Origin: Myrica gale
Lineage: Eukaryota > Streptophyta > Magnoliopsida > Fagales > Myricaceae
Direction of reading: 5' to 3'
Assembly (NCBI GenBank): GCA_963930655.1
Contig: OZ005615.1
Span: forward strand, 17,378,001-17,442,000
DNA length: 64,000 bases
The notes under the pieces are model-generated. The model did no database searches. It was not told where the DNA came from and saw only the letters and a program-made list of their open reading frames with translations. Positions 38,011-49,954 of the stretch are shown in pieces (positions within the stretch are counted from its first letter, which is position 1; every line of letters begins with the position of its first letter). A program made the position numbers and the translations under genes.

Positions 38011-38210
38011 AGTTTTGAGCCCATGAACTACCAAATTTTATCAATTTGCGCCCTGAACTAGTAAAATTTGAGCCACATGGCATGATTTTGACCGTTAGAT
38101 TTTAGTTCATGGTGCGATTTGATAAAATTTAGTAGTTCTTGGGCACAATGTGTCAAGATTGATAGTTTCGGCACCATTTGTAATTTGCTTGATAGTTTAA
38201 GGGCTCAAAC
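38011..38210. mobile_element. Short MITE at the broken end of the SIRE-like element
   Basis: Terminal inverted repeats GTTTTGAGCCCATGAACTACC and GTTTGAGCCCTTAAACTATC (read inwards), about 200 bp, noncoding. It sits precisely between the truncated RT and the copia-2 gag. Superfamily uncertain (Mutator-like by appearance). Confidence 0.65.
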
Positions 38211-38249
38211 TGACTTTACCCCTATAATTTAACACGAGCTGGTAGAATG

Positions 38250-38812
38250 ATTCAAGCTGAGATGTCATGTTCTGCACCTAGTGTCTCCAGTTCTGTGATG
38301 AAAGATATCATCTTCTAGACATTTTCTCGAACTGGAGCACCTTCCACCATTTTGGTGGGCATCAACAGTTTCAAAACTTGCTAGAGTGCAGAACGAATTT
38401 GCTCTCAAGTATCTCTTTAGCTGTAGGCTGTAGCTATGCCCTCACATTGTTTTTGCAACATGTTAGACATAGACGCCAACATATAACAAGGAGCTAATTC
38501 ATCCGCCTCTTGACACTTTTCAAAAAAAACTATGTGTTCTTGTGTATCATCGGCCTAGGCAAGTTGAGGGGTCTCCTGCGTGATGACATGATCTATTTTA
38601 TCCACAGTAAGTACTATCATAAGATTTCTCTTCCAATCATGGAAGTTTGGTCCAACCAGTTTGTTATCATCTAAGATTCTAGATAATGGGTTCGTTATCA
38701 TGAATATGCAAATATAAGAAATAAAATTAACAAGTATATTAACGCTCCATTCGCATAGCCGCATAAGGATTTTAATAGCTAACGGTACCTCCCAGTGAAT
38801 CACAACAACCAA
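38250..38812 (-). pseudogene. copia-2 gag
   Basis: The minus-strand frame to 38555 contains MITNPLSRILDDNKLVGPNF and DWKRNLMIVLTVDKIDHVI, the copia gag N-terminus; the same start in copia-1 is damaged. A stop follows at QLA, and a shifted continuation to 38250 matches copia-1 gag around its VEGSPVRDHVLKMISF segment. It is cut by the MITE/SIRE insertion. Confidence 0.82.
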
Positions 38813-39299
38813 AAAAAAAATAGAATATAATATTTATATTTAGTGTTTGCAGTAGGTATCAAGAATTTTGAACTTATGTGCACATAATCCTATTTTAGTA
38901 ATCATGACAAAACTTATAAAAGCAAGTAGAATCTACTTATAATGATCACATCACATGTTGTATATCATGCATATACAAATTTCATGATTCTTGACATATC
39001 TTTTGGTCACCAACATAAGCACAGTCTTCACTATTTTAGTGGACGTGTTTATTTGCTTAAGTTCAACCATCGTCTAAATGACATGTAATTTTGTAATGGA
39101 TCAGCATTGCTATTGTAGTCAACACCCCACCACTCATTCACGCTCACTTATATTCACAAGAAGTATACTAGATAAATTATAAAATCAACAATTGGTCGTG
39201 ACTATTTTAATTTTAACCAATCATCAAACAAATAAAATTCCCAAATACCAACACTGGAAGGCCATGCGATTTAATTTTCTTGTAAAATAATCTCATTTA

Positions 39300-40380
39300 A
39301 CACTTTAAATGAAAACTGTCAAAACGGCTTGACCGATCCAGTCAACTGGGTGAGGATCGGGTCGTACCTGATCCAAGACCCAGGCGGGTCTAGGATTGGA
39401 TCTGGATCCAACCCGATCCAAAACCCCTTGGGCTGGGTTCCTTTATGGGTCACGGGCTGACCCATTAGGGTCGAGCTCGTACCCACTTGGGCTGGACCCC
39501 ATGGCCTAGATCACATCTGGCCATGGGTCACCTTCCTCGGTCACGGGCTCACCCAATTGGGTCAAGCTCGTACCCAATTAGGGATGCAGGGTCACGGGCT
39601 GGCCCAATAGGTCGTGGCCCACGTTAACCCTAAAGCCCTCCTTCCTTTTTTTATTGGAACCAGCCCAACTGTTGGGCTAGGTTAGTTGGGCCTTGGGCCG
39701 GGTAGGGCAACTATTACCCTACCTGAAGCCCAAACGCACGACCCAGAGCATCTCATGCCCTTGGCACTATTTGGCTCCCAAGAGCAGGGCTTGCGCCCAG
39801 CGGCACTGCCAGCCACGGCTGGCCGGTGAGGCGTCGACCACCCCACCGCCTGAGGTGGCCATGGGAGGCGACATAGAGACCAAATGGCCTCCCATTCACA
39901 AGCCGCCGCTGGCCAACAGGTGTGGTCCCTAGCCAGCTGAGCCACCACTGCCGCTGGTGGTTGCTAGTTGGAGAGCAAGTCTCTCTCTCTCTCTCTCTTC
40001 AAAAACATGGAAAACTAGTTTCGAATCGCCTTGCTACGATTTTCTCCATTCTTCTTTCTTTCAAAGATTCAAGCAATAACAAAAATCACAATAGCCCTAT
40101 TGCATCTTCTTTCTCAAAGAAATTTTCCAGTCAACAAAACAATTCAACAAGAAACTTCAAAGAGAAAACGCACGAGCAAAAAAACACAACACCTTTTCTT
40201 TGCTTTTTGTCTGATCCTCACTTTTCTCGCACATGCGAATTGAAACACAATTAAAATATGGTACAGAAACTCTTTCCTACAAACAGATTCACAACAAACA
40301 TTCAACGAATAACGAAGAACATGTGCGGGAGTTAGAGAGAGAAGCACTAACTTGGCACTGTGAAATTTAACATATCTGAG
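39300..40380 (-). other. copia-2 leader, GC-rich
   Basis: Untranslated leader. 39330-39640 is dense in GGATCGGGT, GGGTCACGGGCT and CCCAATTGGGT phrases and is unlike copia-1, whereas 39650-40010 aligns with copia-1 10300-10770. Primer-binding site TGGTATCAAACC on minus at 40391-40380. Confidence 0.65.
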
Positions 40381-40393
40381 GTTTGATACCACT

Positions 40394-41670
40394 TGTTAGA
40401 GCACAAGATGGCAGCGGAAATAATCGTTGAATCAAAGCATCCCAAGCATTATACCTGCTTCATATCCACACACACTTACCTCCTTCAGATCCACGCACAC
40501 AGTTTTGAGAGATAGAGTAGAGAGAGAAACTCTTACGTTGAAAATGAAAATCTCATTTCTGAAATGAACTTCTGAGCTATTTATAATGGCTGGCTTAGAA
40601 TTCAAATGTGCTTATGCGAAGGATATTTTGGGATCTCAAATCTCGGTCGTAGGATCATCATGAAAAACTCTTTTCATTAAACCCTCTTATATTCTGTAAT
40701 CCGAATTATGCAAATTGTGATCATTTTCATTAACATATCACAATTGACCCCCGAAATAATGAGATTATTTTTGAGAAATCCCTTTTGCTAACAATTATTC
40801 ACTTATTTATTCTTCCACTATACTATATTTCACATGAGATAATAAGACCGGAATAAAATTACCGATTAAGTCCATAGCTCATATAGTTCTTAATTCTCAG
40901 TCTGTACCTAGTTGGACTTCCAAAAAGTTTCCAAAAATAATTTTCGCAAATAAATACTTAATATATATATATATATATAACCCATGAAAACACTTTTCAC
41001 AAACTCTCGTTGCGCAGTATTTTTATTTGAGTCTAACAATATACAGACATAATGAATATACTGTCTCATCAAGAGGCTCGTGGATTCATTATTAAGCAAT
41101 TATACAAATTTACTTACTATGTACAAGATCCAACATTATTTGGAATATTTGATCTGCAAAGATCATCACAAAATGACTCAGCCAAAGCACAAGTACAGAA
41201 CAAGCAAACTTGTATAACTCTCTCAAGTGTAAGGACAACATAAGCTAATTGTGTTGAATATCATTCTCTACATCAGTGATCGTTTCCAGAAGGTATTCAT
41301 ATTTGATCTGGTTCAGTGCATGTACTCTTACATTGCACTCATTTGTTTGCTTAAGGTCACCACCTCAATGTCAGAGTCCATCATTCTATCTTATAGAGGC
41401 ACAACGAGTGTAGACCTTTTTTGTACATTATCATCTATCTCGGTCTAGAACAAAGTGAGTTAACAAGGATCCGAGAAGTGATACTCCCCGCCTCCGATTC
41501 ATTAATCATTGGCATGTCTTTTCTACTATGTTGCTCTACAAGATGACATCTTATGTCATTATAACTATGACATCTTATGTCATTTCATGTACCCAAAATA
41601 ATATATAAGTAATTAAACAATAACAATATTTATCTTATAATTATGCAAAATGATTGGTTTTAAGGGCATA
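40394..41670 (-). repeat. copia-2 5' LTR
   Basis: Full-length LTR, starts TGTTAGAGCACAAG on plus and aligns with copia-1's LTRs through ..GGTTTTAAGGGCATAC. The terminal TTTCCAACA is replaced by ..CATCGAAG. It contains a (TA)n run near 40962-40978 and repeated TGACATCTTATGTCATT near 41535-41586. Confidence 0.85.
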
Positions 41671-43586
41671 CATCGAAGACTTTCCTCATCAAGGTCTTCC
41701 CACAACCATGTGTCATTAGTACCATGACCCTGATCGAGGTCTACATAGTTAGGATTATCTGTGGACGTCCCGGCATCACCAAGCCCAGAGCTGACACCAT
41801 ACTCAAAATATAAACTGTCAATGGTAGCCCTTAGGCCTAAGAACTCGATTAAACCAAAATTCATGCATAAAGAATTTAAACTTAGGATCAAGCACCACAA
41901 CCACAAAAAGAGGCTTATTTACCTTAGTCACGTCCCCCAATACATGTCAAATTTTAGCTTCATTCACGATGCCATCTCTTCTAAGAAAAGTTTGCCACTG
42001 TCACAATATGTGACTAAATACTTATGGACTCTAGCAAGCTCCTCGAAGTATGCTTTTGCAGTAGATGCATTTGATCCAGTCCACCGAAGTGTCACCTGAG
42101 AATTTACATTACAAATTAATTAAACATAATGTAATAAATTATAAACAACTAACCAAACTTTAAGAATAAAGTAACTCAATGACTAACCTCATAAAACAAC
42201 TTCAGAAACTTTGTGAAATGGCATACATGATCTCAATCATCAAGAGTAGGTGGCCCCAAACCTCTCCTACCATGTCCACCTCATAAAGAAATGATATAAA
42301 GTGACTATCATCTTCTAACATAAGCTCGAAGGCGGGTTGATAGTTCTCAGCAACATCCAACATCATGTAAATCGAGTTCCATCAAGTAGGAACATCAAGA
42401 CTTAAGAAAGAACTGCACTGGATATTGCGTCGTTCAACACAACCTTTAAAAATTTCAAGCCTACTTGGTGAAGATTTCACATACTTCACCAAGTTACGGA
42501 TCTTGACAATTGAATTATCTACTTGTTTCATCCTATCCCCCACAATCAAATTCGTTTATGACTACAACATCTCATATGAAATGAATTCATGCCCACAAAC
42601 AATATTTCCCGGAATAACTGGGGTTGCTGACAACTTCCTCCGCTTCAATTGTTCAACGACACTATCATTTGCTGAAGCGTTATCCATTGTTATTGTGAGA
42701 ATTTTATCGGTGCCCCACTCAAACATACACTCCTCAAGCTCTCTTGCAATTATTGCCCCTTTATGATCTGACACGCGAAAAAATGAGTAGTAACACACAT
42801 ATTCATATTCTAAATAGATGTCTAACTATCAGTTGTGAAGCAACACCTGAAACTATTCTTTCTCATGCAAACTTTCAATGCAATCCTCTACTCTAAGTAC
42901 AACCCCATGCAATCTCTCATAATAGTAGAACAAGACGGCATCCTAAACCGAGGCTTAAGATCATGAATCAACTCCACAAACTCATCCTTCTCTACAATTC
43001 TAAATGGAGACTCATTTAAGATAATTATCCTAGCGATCTTTTGCCTAATCTTCTTCTCATCAAACCTAACAACCCCCAAATCACTAACTGTATCGAACTT
43101 CATACTTCTAATGTCATGACTCAGGAAAGATTGCCTTATATCGGCTTGAGAGTTTTTCCTTTAATACATTATGCATGAATTCAAGTGTTGCTTCAATCTC
43201 GAAGTCCCATTACGTCTATGATGACACTCAAATAGTGAACCACAGTAGTTACACTTACAATGAGGCTGATCCTGATCAACAACCTCCAATCTTATGTAGT
43301 GATTTCATACGTCTGATGGATTAGCAATTCTCCTTCTCTAAGGAAGAGGAGGATGACCACTAGCAGTAGTAGTTCCTGCACCCCTATTGTGGATGGGGCT
43401 GGTGACGATGTGCCAATAGGGCTTGAGGCCCATGATGGTGGCATTGGTATAGGCTACTCTACCAAACCCGAAGTACCTCTAGGGCTAGGAGAAGGAGATG
43501 TGATCGGTGTGCTCTCTGGAGTAGAGAGGGGTGTAGAGAGTGGTGTAGATCCTGTAGTATCGTCCATGTCCATCCAAAATCTATGA
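41671..43586 (-). pseudogene. RICESLEEPER-like hAT transposase, N-terminal and central parts
   Basis: Minus-strand transposase gene split by copia-2. It starts MDMDDTTGSTPLSTPLYS (43575 downwards), Ser/Pro-rich, with a frameshift and a stop. A BED zinc finger follows (43290-43170: CKCNYCGSLF..RLKQHLNSC). Then 43103-42888 (KFDTVSDLGVVRFDEKKIRQ, RDCMGLYLE) and 42798-42562 (SDHKGAIIARELEECMFEWG, LTITMDNASANDSVVEQLKR), where the DNASAN segment is the catalytic-core signature of this family. The part to 41671 is decayed (..NDTWLWEDLDEESL). Its C-terminus is at 26083-26364. Confidence 0.85.
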
Positions 43587-44710
43587 AAAATATTCCAAAT
43601 TATCAAACATATTCCAAAATCACAAGACTATATTCCAAAATCACAATCATAATTACTTATTAAAAAACAACTAATTAAGCATAGTTATGTATTATTGGAC
43701 CATTTTAGTTTTTATGTTCCTTGTTTCTTTTACTAGTTAAATATATGCTGACAAAGCTCTACATTAATTCGATGATGGATAATTTTAAATAGCATCAGAC
43801 CAGCCATTTATTTTGATTGGTCTACAATACTTACCAACTTACAAAACAAAACAAAAAACAAAACGGATCACTGTTTCAATATGCTGACCCACTAATCACT
43901 ATACGGATATGCTGACCCACAATACTATAGCATCAGACCAGCGTCACCAACCATCATAAATATGCTGACCCACTAACAATACGAATTCCTAAGATATATA
44001 TATATATAATATTGGTCACTGTTTGAATTGAATTTTTAGGTTATCATTGGACGTTAAAAACTTCAACTAACTAAGACTCTAAGAAAATAAATAAGTAACT
44101 AAGTCTAAATGTCTAAAAAATAAGAAAATAAAACAAAACGCATTCACTTATATAAGTAATTGTCTCTCCGTTTAAAGTATCTATAGGTAATGAATTTAAA
44201 AAAAATAGTTGAAAAAAATTATACAAATCAATATTTAAAAAAAAAAAGGAATAGAGTTAAAAATTAAATTAAATTAAAATTAGGCTAAACAAATTAAGTA
44301 AATGAACAACCTTTAATCCAATCACCCGGAAATTAAACGCATGGCCCATGGGATTGAAACTCATGTCAGTAGAGGAAAAAGCTATAGAAAACGTAAATTA
44401 GATATAAAAAGAAATTCACAATAAAAAAGGATAAAATAAAAAGCATCCAGAAGTATAAATGTTATCAATAAACAAAAAACAGACAGATTCAATTCAGGAT
44501 CTATTTCGAAACTAATCAACAAATAAGTGAAATTAGGAGTTAATTTAAACAATTAGAATTAAATAGAATAATATCTGGCAAATTACAATAAGGGTTAAAT
44601 GCAATTTTCACCATTGATTTGTGGCATATATGCCTCCGCCGAAATTGAAGGACTGGACCGGTTCAAAACGGTCCGGTTGGACCACTTATAAGTGGTCCAA
44701 ATTAGTTTTT
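43587..44710. other. No gene seen; AT-rich with short dispersed repeats
   Basis: ATATGCTGACCCAC occurs three times (about 43879, 43908, 43959) and AGCATCAGACCAGC twice (about 43792, 43929). A (TA)n run lies near 43994. Around 44650-44700 is GGACCGGTTCAAAACGGTCC followed by a near-palindrome. No coding evidence. Confidence 0.5.
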
Positions 44711-45420
44711 TTCCTAAATATGGTTTCATAAGAGAGAGAGAGGTGTGGGGGAGAGAGAGAGAAAAGAGAGGGAGGGAGAGAGAGATAGAAAGGTGAGAGA
44801 GACAAAGGGGGGAGAGAGTGAGACTCACCTGAGAGAGAGGGAGAGAGAGACAAAGAGGTGTTGTGAGCGAGAGCCGAGACGGGTAGTGGGATTGTGGGAG
44901 AGAGAGAGAGAGATAGAGTTGATGAATTCAATTTCTAAAAATTATCTCCTTATCATTTATCACAAAGTCTAAAGTTCCTAATAAATTAATAATTTCCAAA
45001 TTTAAAGAGATAATTAGGGTATTGAAATTTAAATTCAAATGGAAATAAAATCTCAGCTAAAAATTATCTCTCTATTATCTAACAATTCTTAATTTATATT
45101 TAAATTCTTAATTTGCATTTAAAGAGAGGGAGAGAGAGCAGAGAGGGGTAGTGGGAGAGAGAAAAGTTCCTAACAAATTACTAATTCCCAAATTTAAAGA
45201 CAGAATTAGGGAATTAAAATGAAAATAAAATCTCACATAAACATTCTCTCTCTATTACCCAATAATTCTTAATTTGCATTTAAAGAGATGGAGAGTGACA
45301 GAGAACCTAGAGGGGTAGTGGGAGAAAGTTCCTAACAAATTAATAATTTCCAAGTTTAAAGAGAGAATTAGGGAATTCAAATTCACCTTCAAATGCAAAT
45401 AAAATCTTACCTAAATCAAT
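44711..45420. repeat. GA-rich region with three diverged tandem units
   Basis: A (GA)n-rich tract at 44730-44915, then three units anchored by AAAGTTCCTAA (44971, 45163, 45325). Each continues with AATAATTTCCAAATTTAAAGAGA-type sequence, and each is preceded by a GGGTAGTGGG phrase (about 44880, 45148, 45313). Unit spacing is 192 and 162 bp. Confidence 0.85.
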
Positions 45421-46320
45421 TTTTAGTCACGAGTCACAGTTACTCTTCCTCCAGCATTTCTCTCTCCTCCTCACGTTCCTCTCTCCCTCTTGCACCTCTC
45501 TCTCTCACAGTCTCACTTCTCTTTCTCTCTGCCTCCCGCACCTCTTTCTCTCTCAGTCTCTCTCTCCTCGTCCCTCTCTCTCTCTCTTCTCGTCAGGCTG
45601 TTGTGAGTTCTCTTTCTCTCTCTCTCAGTTGCCGGTTAATCCACAAAAAGTGCTAATGTCTCAAACAATTAGTTGCAAATGTCTCAAAAAATTAAGCACC
45701 ATAAGTCAAAGAACTCAAAACACATAGTTTTAGGGTAAAAGATTTAAGTTTGTATAAAAAAAATTGAAAAAAATATTTATTATTTTTATTAATAAATACA
45801 GTCCAGATTGTTTATCAAAAGGCTTGGACTGGACCAGACATAACCGGTTTTGTAAATTCGGTTCGGTCCGGTTTTGTGCAGCTCTAGTCTCTTATCGTTC
45901 AGTTCCCTAATTTCTTCACACTCAAAAACAAAAAATGAATTTTTGATTTTTTTTTCTTCAGTCACTCTCATTGAAATGCCACCAAATATATTATTCCAGT
46001 AAATCTAGCTAAAGAGATTATTTATATCTCTAAGAAAGATTCTGTGGTCCTGCAAGAATTAGGGGAATGCAGTTAGGACAACTGTCCTTTCAGCAAATGC
46101 GTGGGAGGAGAAAGAATCAAGATAGAAAAGAGGGCAGATTCATTTCTTCTAGGAGAGACGTCTTGTTTTTTTTTACTACAGCTTGTATTTGAGCTTTTAC
46201 AGGAATTTTCAAATGGAGATTTTTTTTATTTTCATCTCGGACATTACATTGAGTATGGAAGGTAATCTTAGAGTCTGTTTGTTTGACTACAAAATGAAAT
46301 TTGTAAATTCTTTTACTTAC
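45421..46320. other. CT-rich tract and a hAT-like end
   Basis: 45440-45640 is a CTCTCT-rich tract. 45835-45890 reads ACCGGTTTTGT..TTCGGTCCGGTTTTGTGCAGCTCTAG, the inward-facing right end of a hAT-like element (compare TTGTGCAGCCCTA at 15852). The matching left end was not located. Confidence 0.45.
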
Positions 46321-47800
46321 TTTTCAATTAGATGCAATTAAAAATAAGGTTAATGGAAAATATTTTAAAGTCAACATAAAAACCCTCTTCTTTTCCAGAA
46401 AATAAACTAACCCAATTCTTTCGTAAACTAAACTTCTTTTTCTCTCCCTCGACAATTCCAGCTCTCATCCCCCGACGTTTCCAGCTCTCGGTCCCCTCGC
46501 AGCACAGTCTCCGTCTCTTCTTCTCTCTCTCGCCCACTCACTACTTCTCTTTCTCCCTCTTGCCCACTCAAGTTCATCGACCTCCAAAATTAAGAAAAAT
46601 AAAAGCCCTAGATTTGGAGTTGCATTTGGGATCTGTACACTCTACATGATTCATTGTAAGAACTCTAACTTTTTTTCTTCGCTAGATTCGAAGTTTTTGC
46701 TTTTCTCTATTTTTGTAAAATGACTTTGGATTCTTCGCTAGTCCGTAGCCGTTCTTCCTTTACTCTGTTCATTTTAAGCCACTATGGTCTATACACAATG
46801 AAACAAACTAGTGCATATAGATCAGTCCTTGTTTAGTAGATCATAATAGCAAATTTTTATGGGCGCTTTCCTTAAATGGTTCAACATTTGTCGACGCAAC
46901 TTTCGGAGACAGGAATAGGAGCCAAAGCAAGACGCTATTGATTGTGGCTCGTCTGGGCAAATAGTACTATTTTTATTAGCCCGTCATTATTCTTTGTACT
47001 GATGTTTCTTTATTATCTTGTGGATATGATTGTTTTCTTGTAATTTTCTTTAGAAAATATAATTTTCTAGGTGGTAACAAGACTTACTTGTACATGTTTG
47101 ACAAAAAGGCTAAGACAGAGAGTTGCCTAAAACTTTCCCCACATGGTGTTTAATACGTAAAAAACTAGAAACCATGGAAAGCAAAAACTATAAACAGCCT
47201 AAGTTATGGCCTATGAGATATTTGGGTTTGAATCATAATTATAAAAGTTTTTTTTATTAAGCTCACGAAATCAGTTTTGCAATCCATAACTAAACCAATC
47301 AGTTTTGCATCCTGCTATCTGTTATATTTTTGAATGGTTAAGAAGACATTTTGTTACAACAAGATGCTCTTTTTTCTTTCTATCTCTTCTTCTGTTTTCG
47401 TTTATTTTCTTTTTGATCCCTTTTCACCTTCTCACCATGTTAACCGAGTGTATGTAGTTTGACAGACACCTTTCACGAGGTCAAAAGGAAACATGAGAGA
47501 AGAAAAGAGGTAAGAGGTTTTTATTGTGAGTTGAAAAGGGTACATTTATCTTTTTTTTGTTAGATTTTTGTTTGAAGGGAATTTAGCTCTCGATATATAT
47601 ATGATCTGTAAAAGTTGACCTTTTTATTTCTTTTTTAGAACTGTACTTGCTTGAGTTTATGATTTGAACTCCAAATGACAAATGTTTTTTTACAGTGATC
47701 ATATTTTTCTTGTTGGTGATAACAGTTTTGGAATTTACAAGGTACTTGTAATTGTTCTGAGCAAAGAAATTAAGGACTACAACTAGAACTAGATTCATGA
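46321..47800. other. Possible promoter/first exon of a lost gene
   Basis: 46430-46600 is pyrimidine-rich with several CTCTCT boxes, followed by a GTAAG donor-like site at 46656. This looks like a plant gene start, but no coding exon can be traced apart from the PIF-like pieces downstream. Confidence 0.3.
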
Positions 47801-47809
47801 AATGAAGAA

Positions 47810-48330
47810 ACTTGGAAAATTATGATCTAGACAAACGATTCTGTAATGTACGGTTTTCAAGTGCAATATGGCTATGTTGGAGAATATTTTTCACTTCCGT
47901 CTTGGAGAATTTGCTTTATCTTGCTCAGTACTGTTATCACTATTTTAACGTGGAAACTCTATGTGGTTTTTGCTTCTTCTTTTTTGGCTTGACAAATAGG
48001 GTGTAGAGTTACACAATTAAAGCACTAATATCCTTTGCACATCAATCGGATTGTATTGGTACCATGAAACATAACTTCTTGTGGTTCTCATATGTCTACC
48101 AATCGGATTGTATTGGTACCATCGATGGAACTCATAGTCATACCTTCTGTTTTGTTATCTTTCCTTCTTTTTTTTTCCAAAGCTTGGAGGAATCAATTCT
48201 TTGTTGGCCACAGACTATTCCTCTCGTATTCCTTTAATAGATAGTACTCCTACCATGATTTTGGGAATAGATGCTTACATGGGTCTCCTGGTCACTCAGA
48301 TATCCCCTCTAATGCTGCGGTAATTTTTCT
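47810..48330 (+). pseudogene. PIF/Harbinger-like transposase remnant
   Basis: Around 48101-48137 the peptide QSDCIGTIDGTH matches the DDE-core signature of HARBI1-type nucleases (CIGAIDGTH). Upstream, 47838-47940 encodes VRFSSAIWLCWRIFF..VLENLLYLAQ, which resembles the helix region before the core. The segment AATCGGATTGTATTGGTACC is present twice, 59 bp apart. Stops occur throughout. Confidence 0.5.
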
Positions 48331-49560
48331 TGTAGTTTATATCTCAGATATTGAAGAAATCTTTTGCCATGTTGATTCGCAAGTTATTGATGCTTCCGCA
48401 TGCGTTGGAGCTTTCAGGTCGTTGGCTCTCGACGTTGGCCGTTGATTTCAAGGTATAGAGCATCCGTATGAACGCAACCACCTAAATTGGAGATGATTGA
48501 TGCTTTGTTTAAAATTTTGGAAGATGAAAGTTACAAGCAAAAATAGGAAATGAAAAAAAAGTAAAAACATATGTCTATGAAACTGTATAACAAAAAAAAC
48601 AGCCCATTTTCTGGCCCAAAGCAAAATCTGGGCCTTTAGACCCGGTGATGGAACCATAATTTCCGAATTCCGTTTTCAGAAATTTCAGTTCCATTCCGAA
48701 ATGTAATTCTTGTTTTCGGTACTCACCGGAACCGGAATGACAGTTACATCCTTTCCAGTACTCACCCTTAATAAAAATGTTTCATAACTTAGTAAGAACC
48801 TTGAATATTGTTGCATTCGGGGTTTAAATTTTTACATCATCCAATTGCCAAATTTATGTTTCGGCTTACTGAAATACTTTCTCGTATACTCTTAGTTTTT
48901 AGTCATTCTTTTTTTTTATCTAGTCAATTAATCAGTTTTATATTCCTAAAGTAATCCAAAATGATCATTTATATTCAGTTGGTAAAATATCAGTACATAA
49001 GTAGGATTTCATTTTGAATATTTCATAACGTACATATTTTGCTTTTAACATTCTCATTTTACGTGATCACCCAATTACATACAAGTATATTGGCAGCTTG
49101 AAAGCTTCACTTCTGGGTACATCAAAGTAACCTATATTGCGTGAGTGAGTTCATACTAAATATTACGATTCAATGTCAAAGTAAAACAAAATGTGCAAGT
49201 ACTCATTTATTCCTTTCAAAAGTACTTTGGGGGATAAATATTTTGCGTGGTCATATTTGAGTATGTTAATCTAATTATACAACACCAATCACATCATCCA
49301 AGAATCTTCATTTCCATAGTCAGCACAAACCATTGCAAATAACCTATTATGGTCTGATTAGATAATACATTCAATCTCATTATTCACCATGAACGGTTTT
49401 TGATGTATTTATGTTTTTGACACTTGTCTAATTTATGTCTTATTTAAACAATTTCATTAATTACATAAATTAGTTCTATCATTGGACTACACATATCTCA
49501 TATGTTATAAGCTGATGAAAGAATATCAAATTATAGGTGAAAATCAATCTCGTCTCCCTA
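48331..49560. other. No gene seen; hAT-like end near 48640-48775
   Basis: 48650-48775 has CCGAATTCCG, CACCGGAACCGGAATG and ..CAGTACTCACCCTTAA, like the CCGGAA-rich right end of the hAT MITE at 27199-27834. The rest is AT-rich with no signal. Confidence 0.45.
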
Positions 49561-49562
49561 AG

Positions 49563-49925
49563 TTTAAAAAGGTGATTTGCATCCTTTATGTTTCCATGAT
49601 CAATCACCGTCTTTAATTTGATTTGACCATTAAATCATATATAAAATTACTGAAATGTCTTTCTAAGATAAAATTATTAAAAAAAATTTTAAAAATAAAA
49701 ATGATATATGAGAAAAGTAATGTTTTTGAAGAAAAATATGAAACTCTTTAGTAATATATTTATTTTTAATTTATTTCTTAAATTTTTATAATTTTTCAAA
49801 ATGTTGTCTTTGAGGGATATTTTGGTCATTTTGCATTTTTTTCGTATGACTTAACGGTCTATTCAAATGAAAGGCGAAGATTGATCATATTCGAAACATA
49901 AGGGACAAAACCGTTTCTTAGGCAG
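49563..49925. mobile_element. MITE with long inverted repeats
   Basis: The left arm from 49563 (GGTGATTTGCATCCTTTATG..) and the right arm to 49917 are imperfect inverted copies sharing CTTTATGTTTC..ATGATCAATC and GACC(A/G)TTAA(A/G)TCATA. AT-rich noncoding core. Mutator-like by its long arms; target duplication not resolved. Confidence 0.6.
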
Positions 49926-49954
49926 AAAGCATATATATATATACATATTGCCTG

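Larger units (their letters stand above)
26365..41670 (-). mobile_element. Ty1/copia retrotransposon copia-2, itself split by later insertions
   Basis: Minus-strand relative of copia-1, inserted into the RICESLEEPER-like hAT. Parts in element order: 5' LTR (41670-40394), primer-binding site TGGTATCAAACC, GC-rich leader, gag (38812-38250), a plus-strand SIRE-like element inserted with loss of late gag and protease (30397-38008 plus a MITE), GAG_pre-integrase/integrase (30396-29449), reverse transcriptase/RNase H (29440-28109), and 3' LTR (27009-26365, shortened). All coding parts contain stops or shifts. No clear target duplication remains, since the right LTR tip is eroded. Confidence 0.85.

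Noticed and set aside
44595..44972. Open frames of alternating Ser-Leu-Ser or Arg-Glu-Arg on both strands
   Set aside because: Translation of GA/CT simple repeats; no protein.
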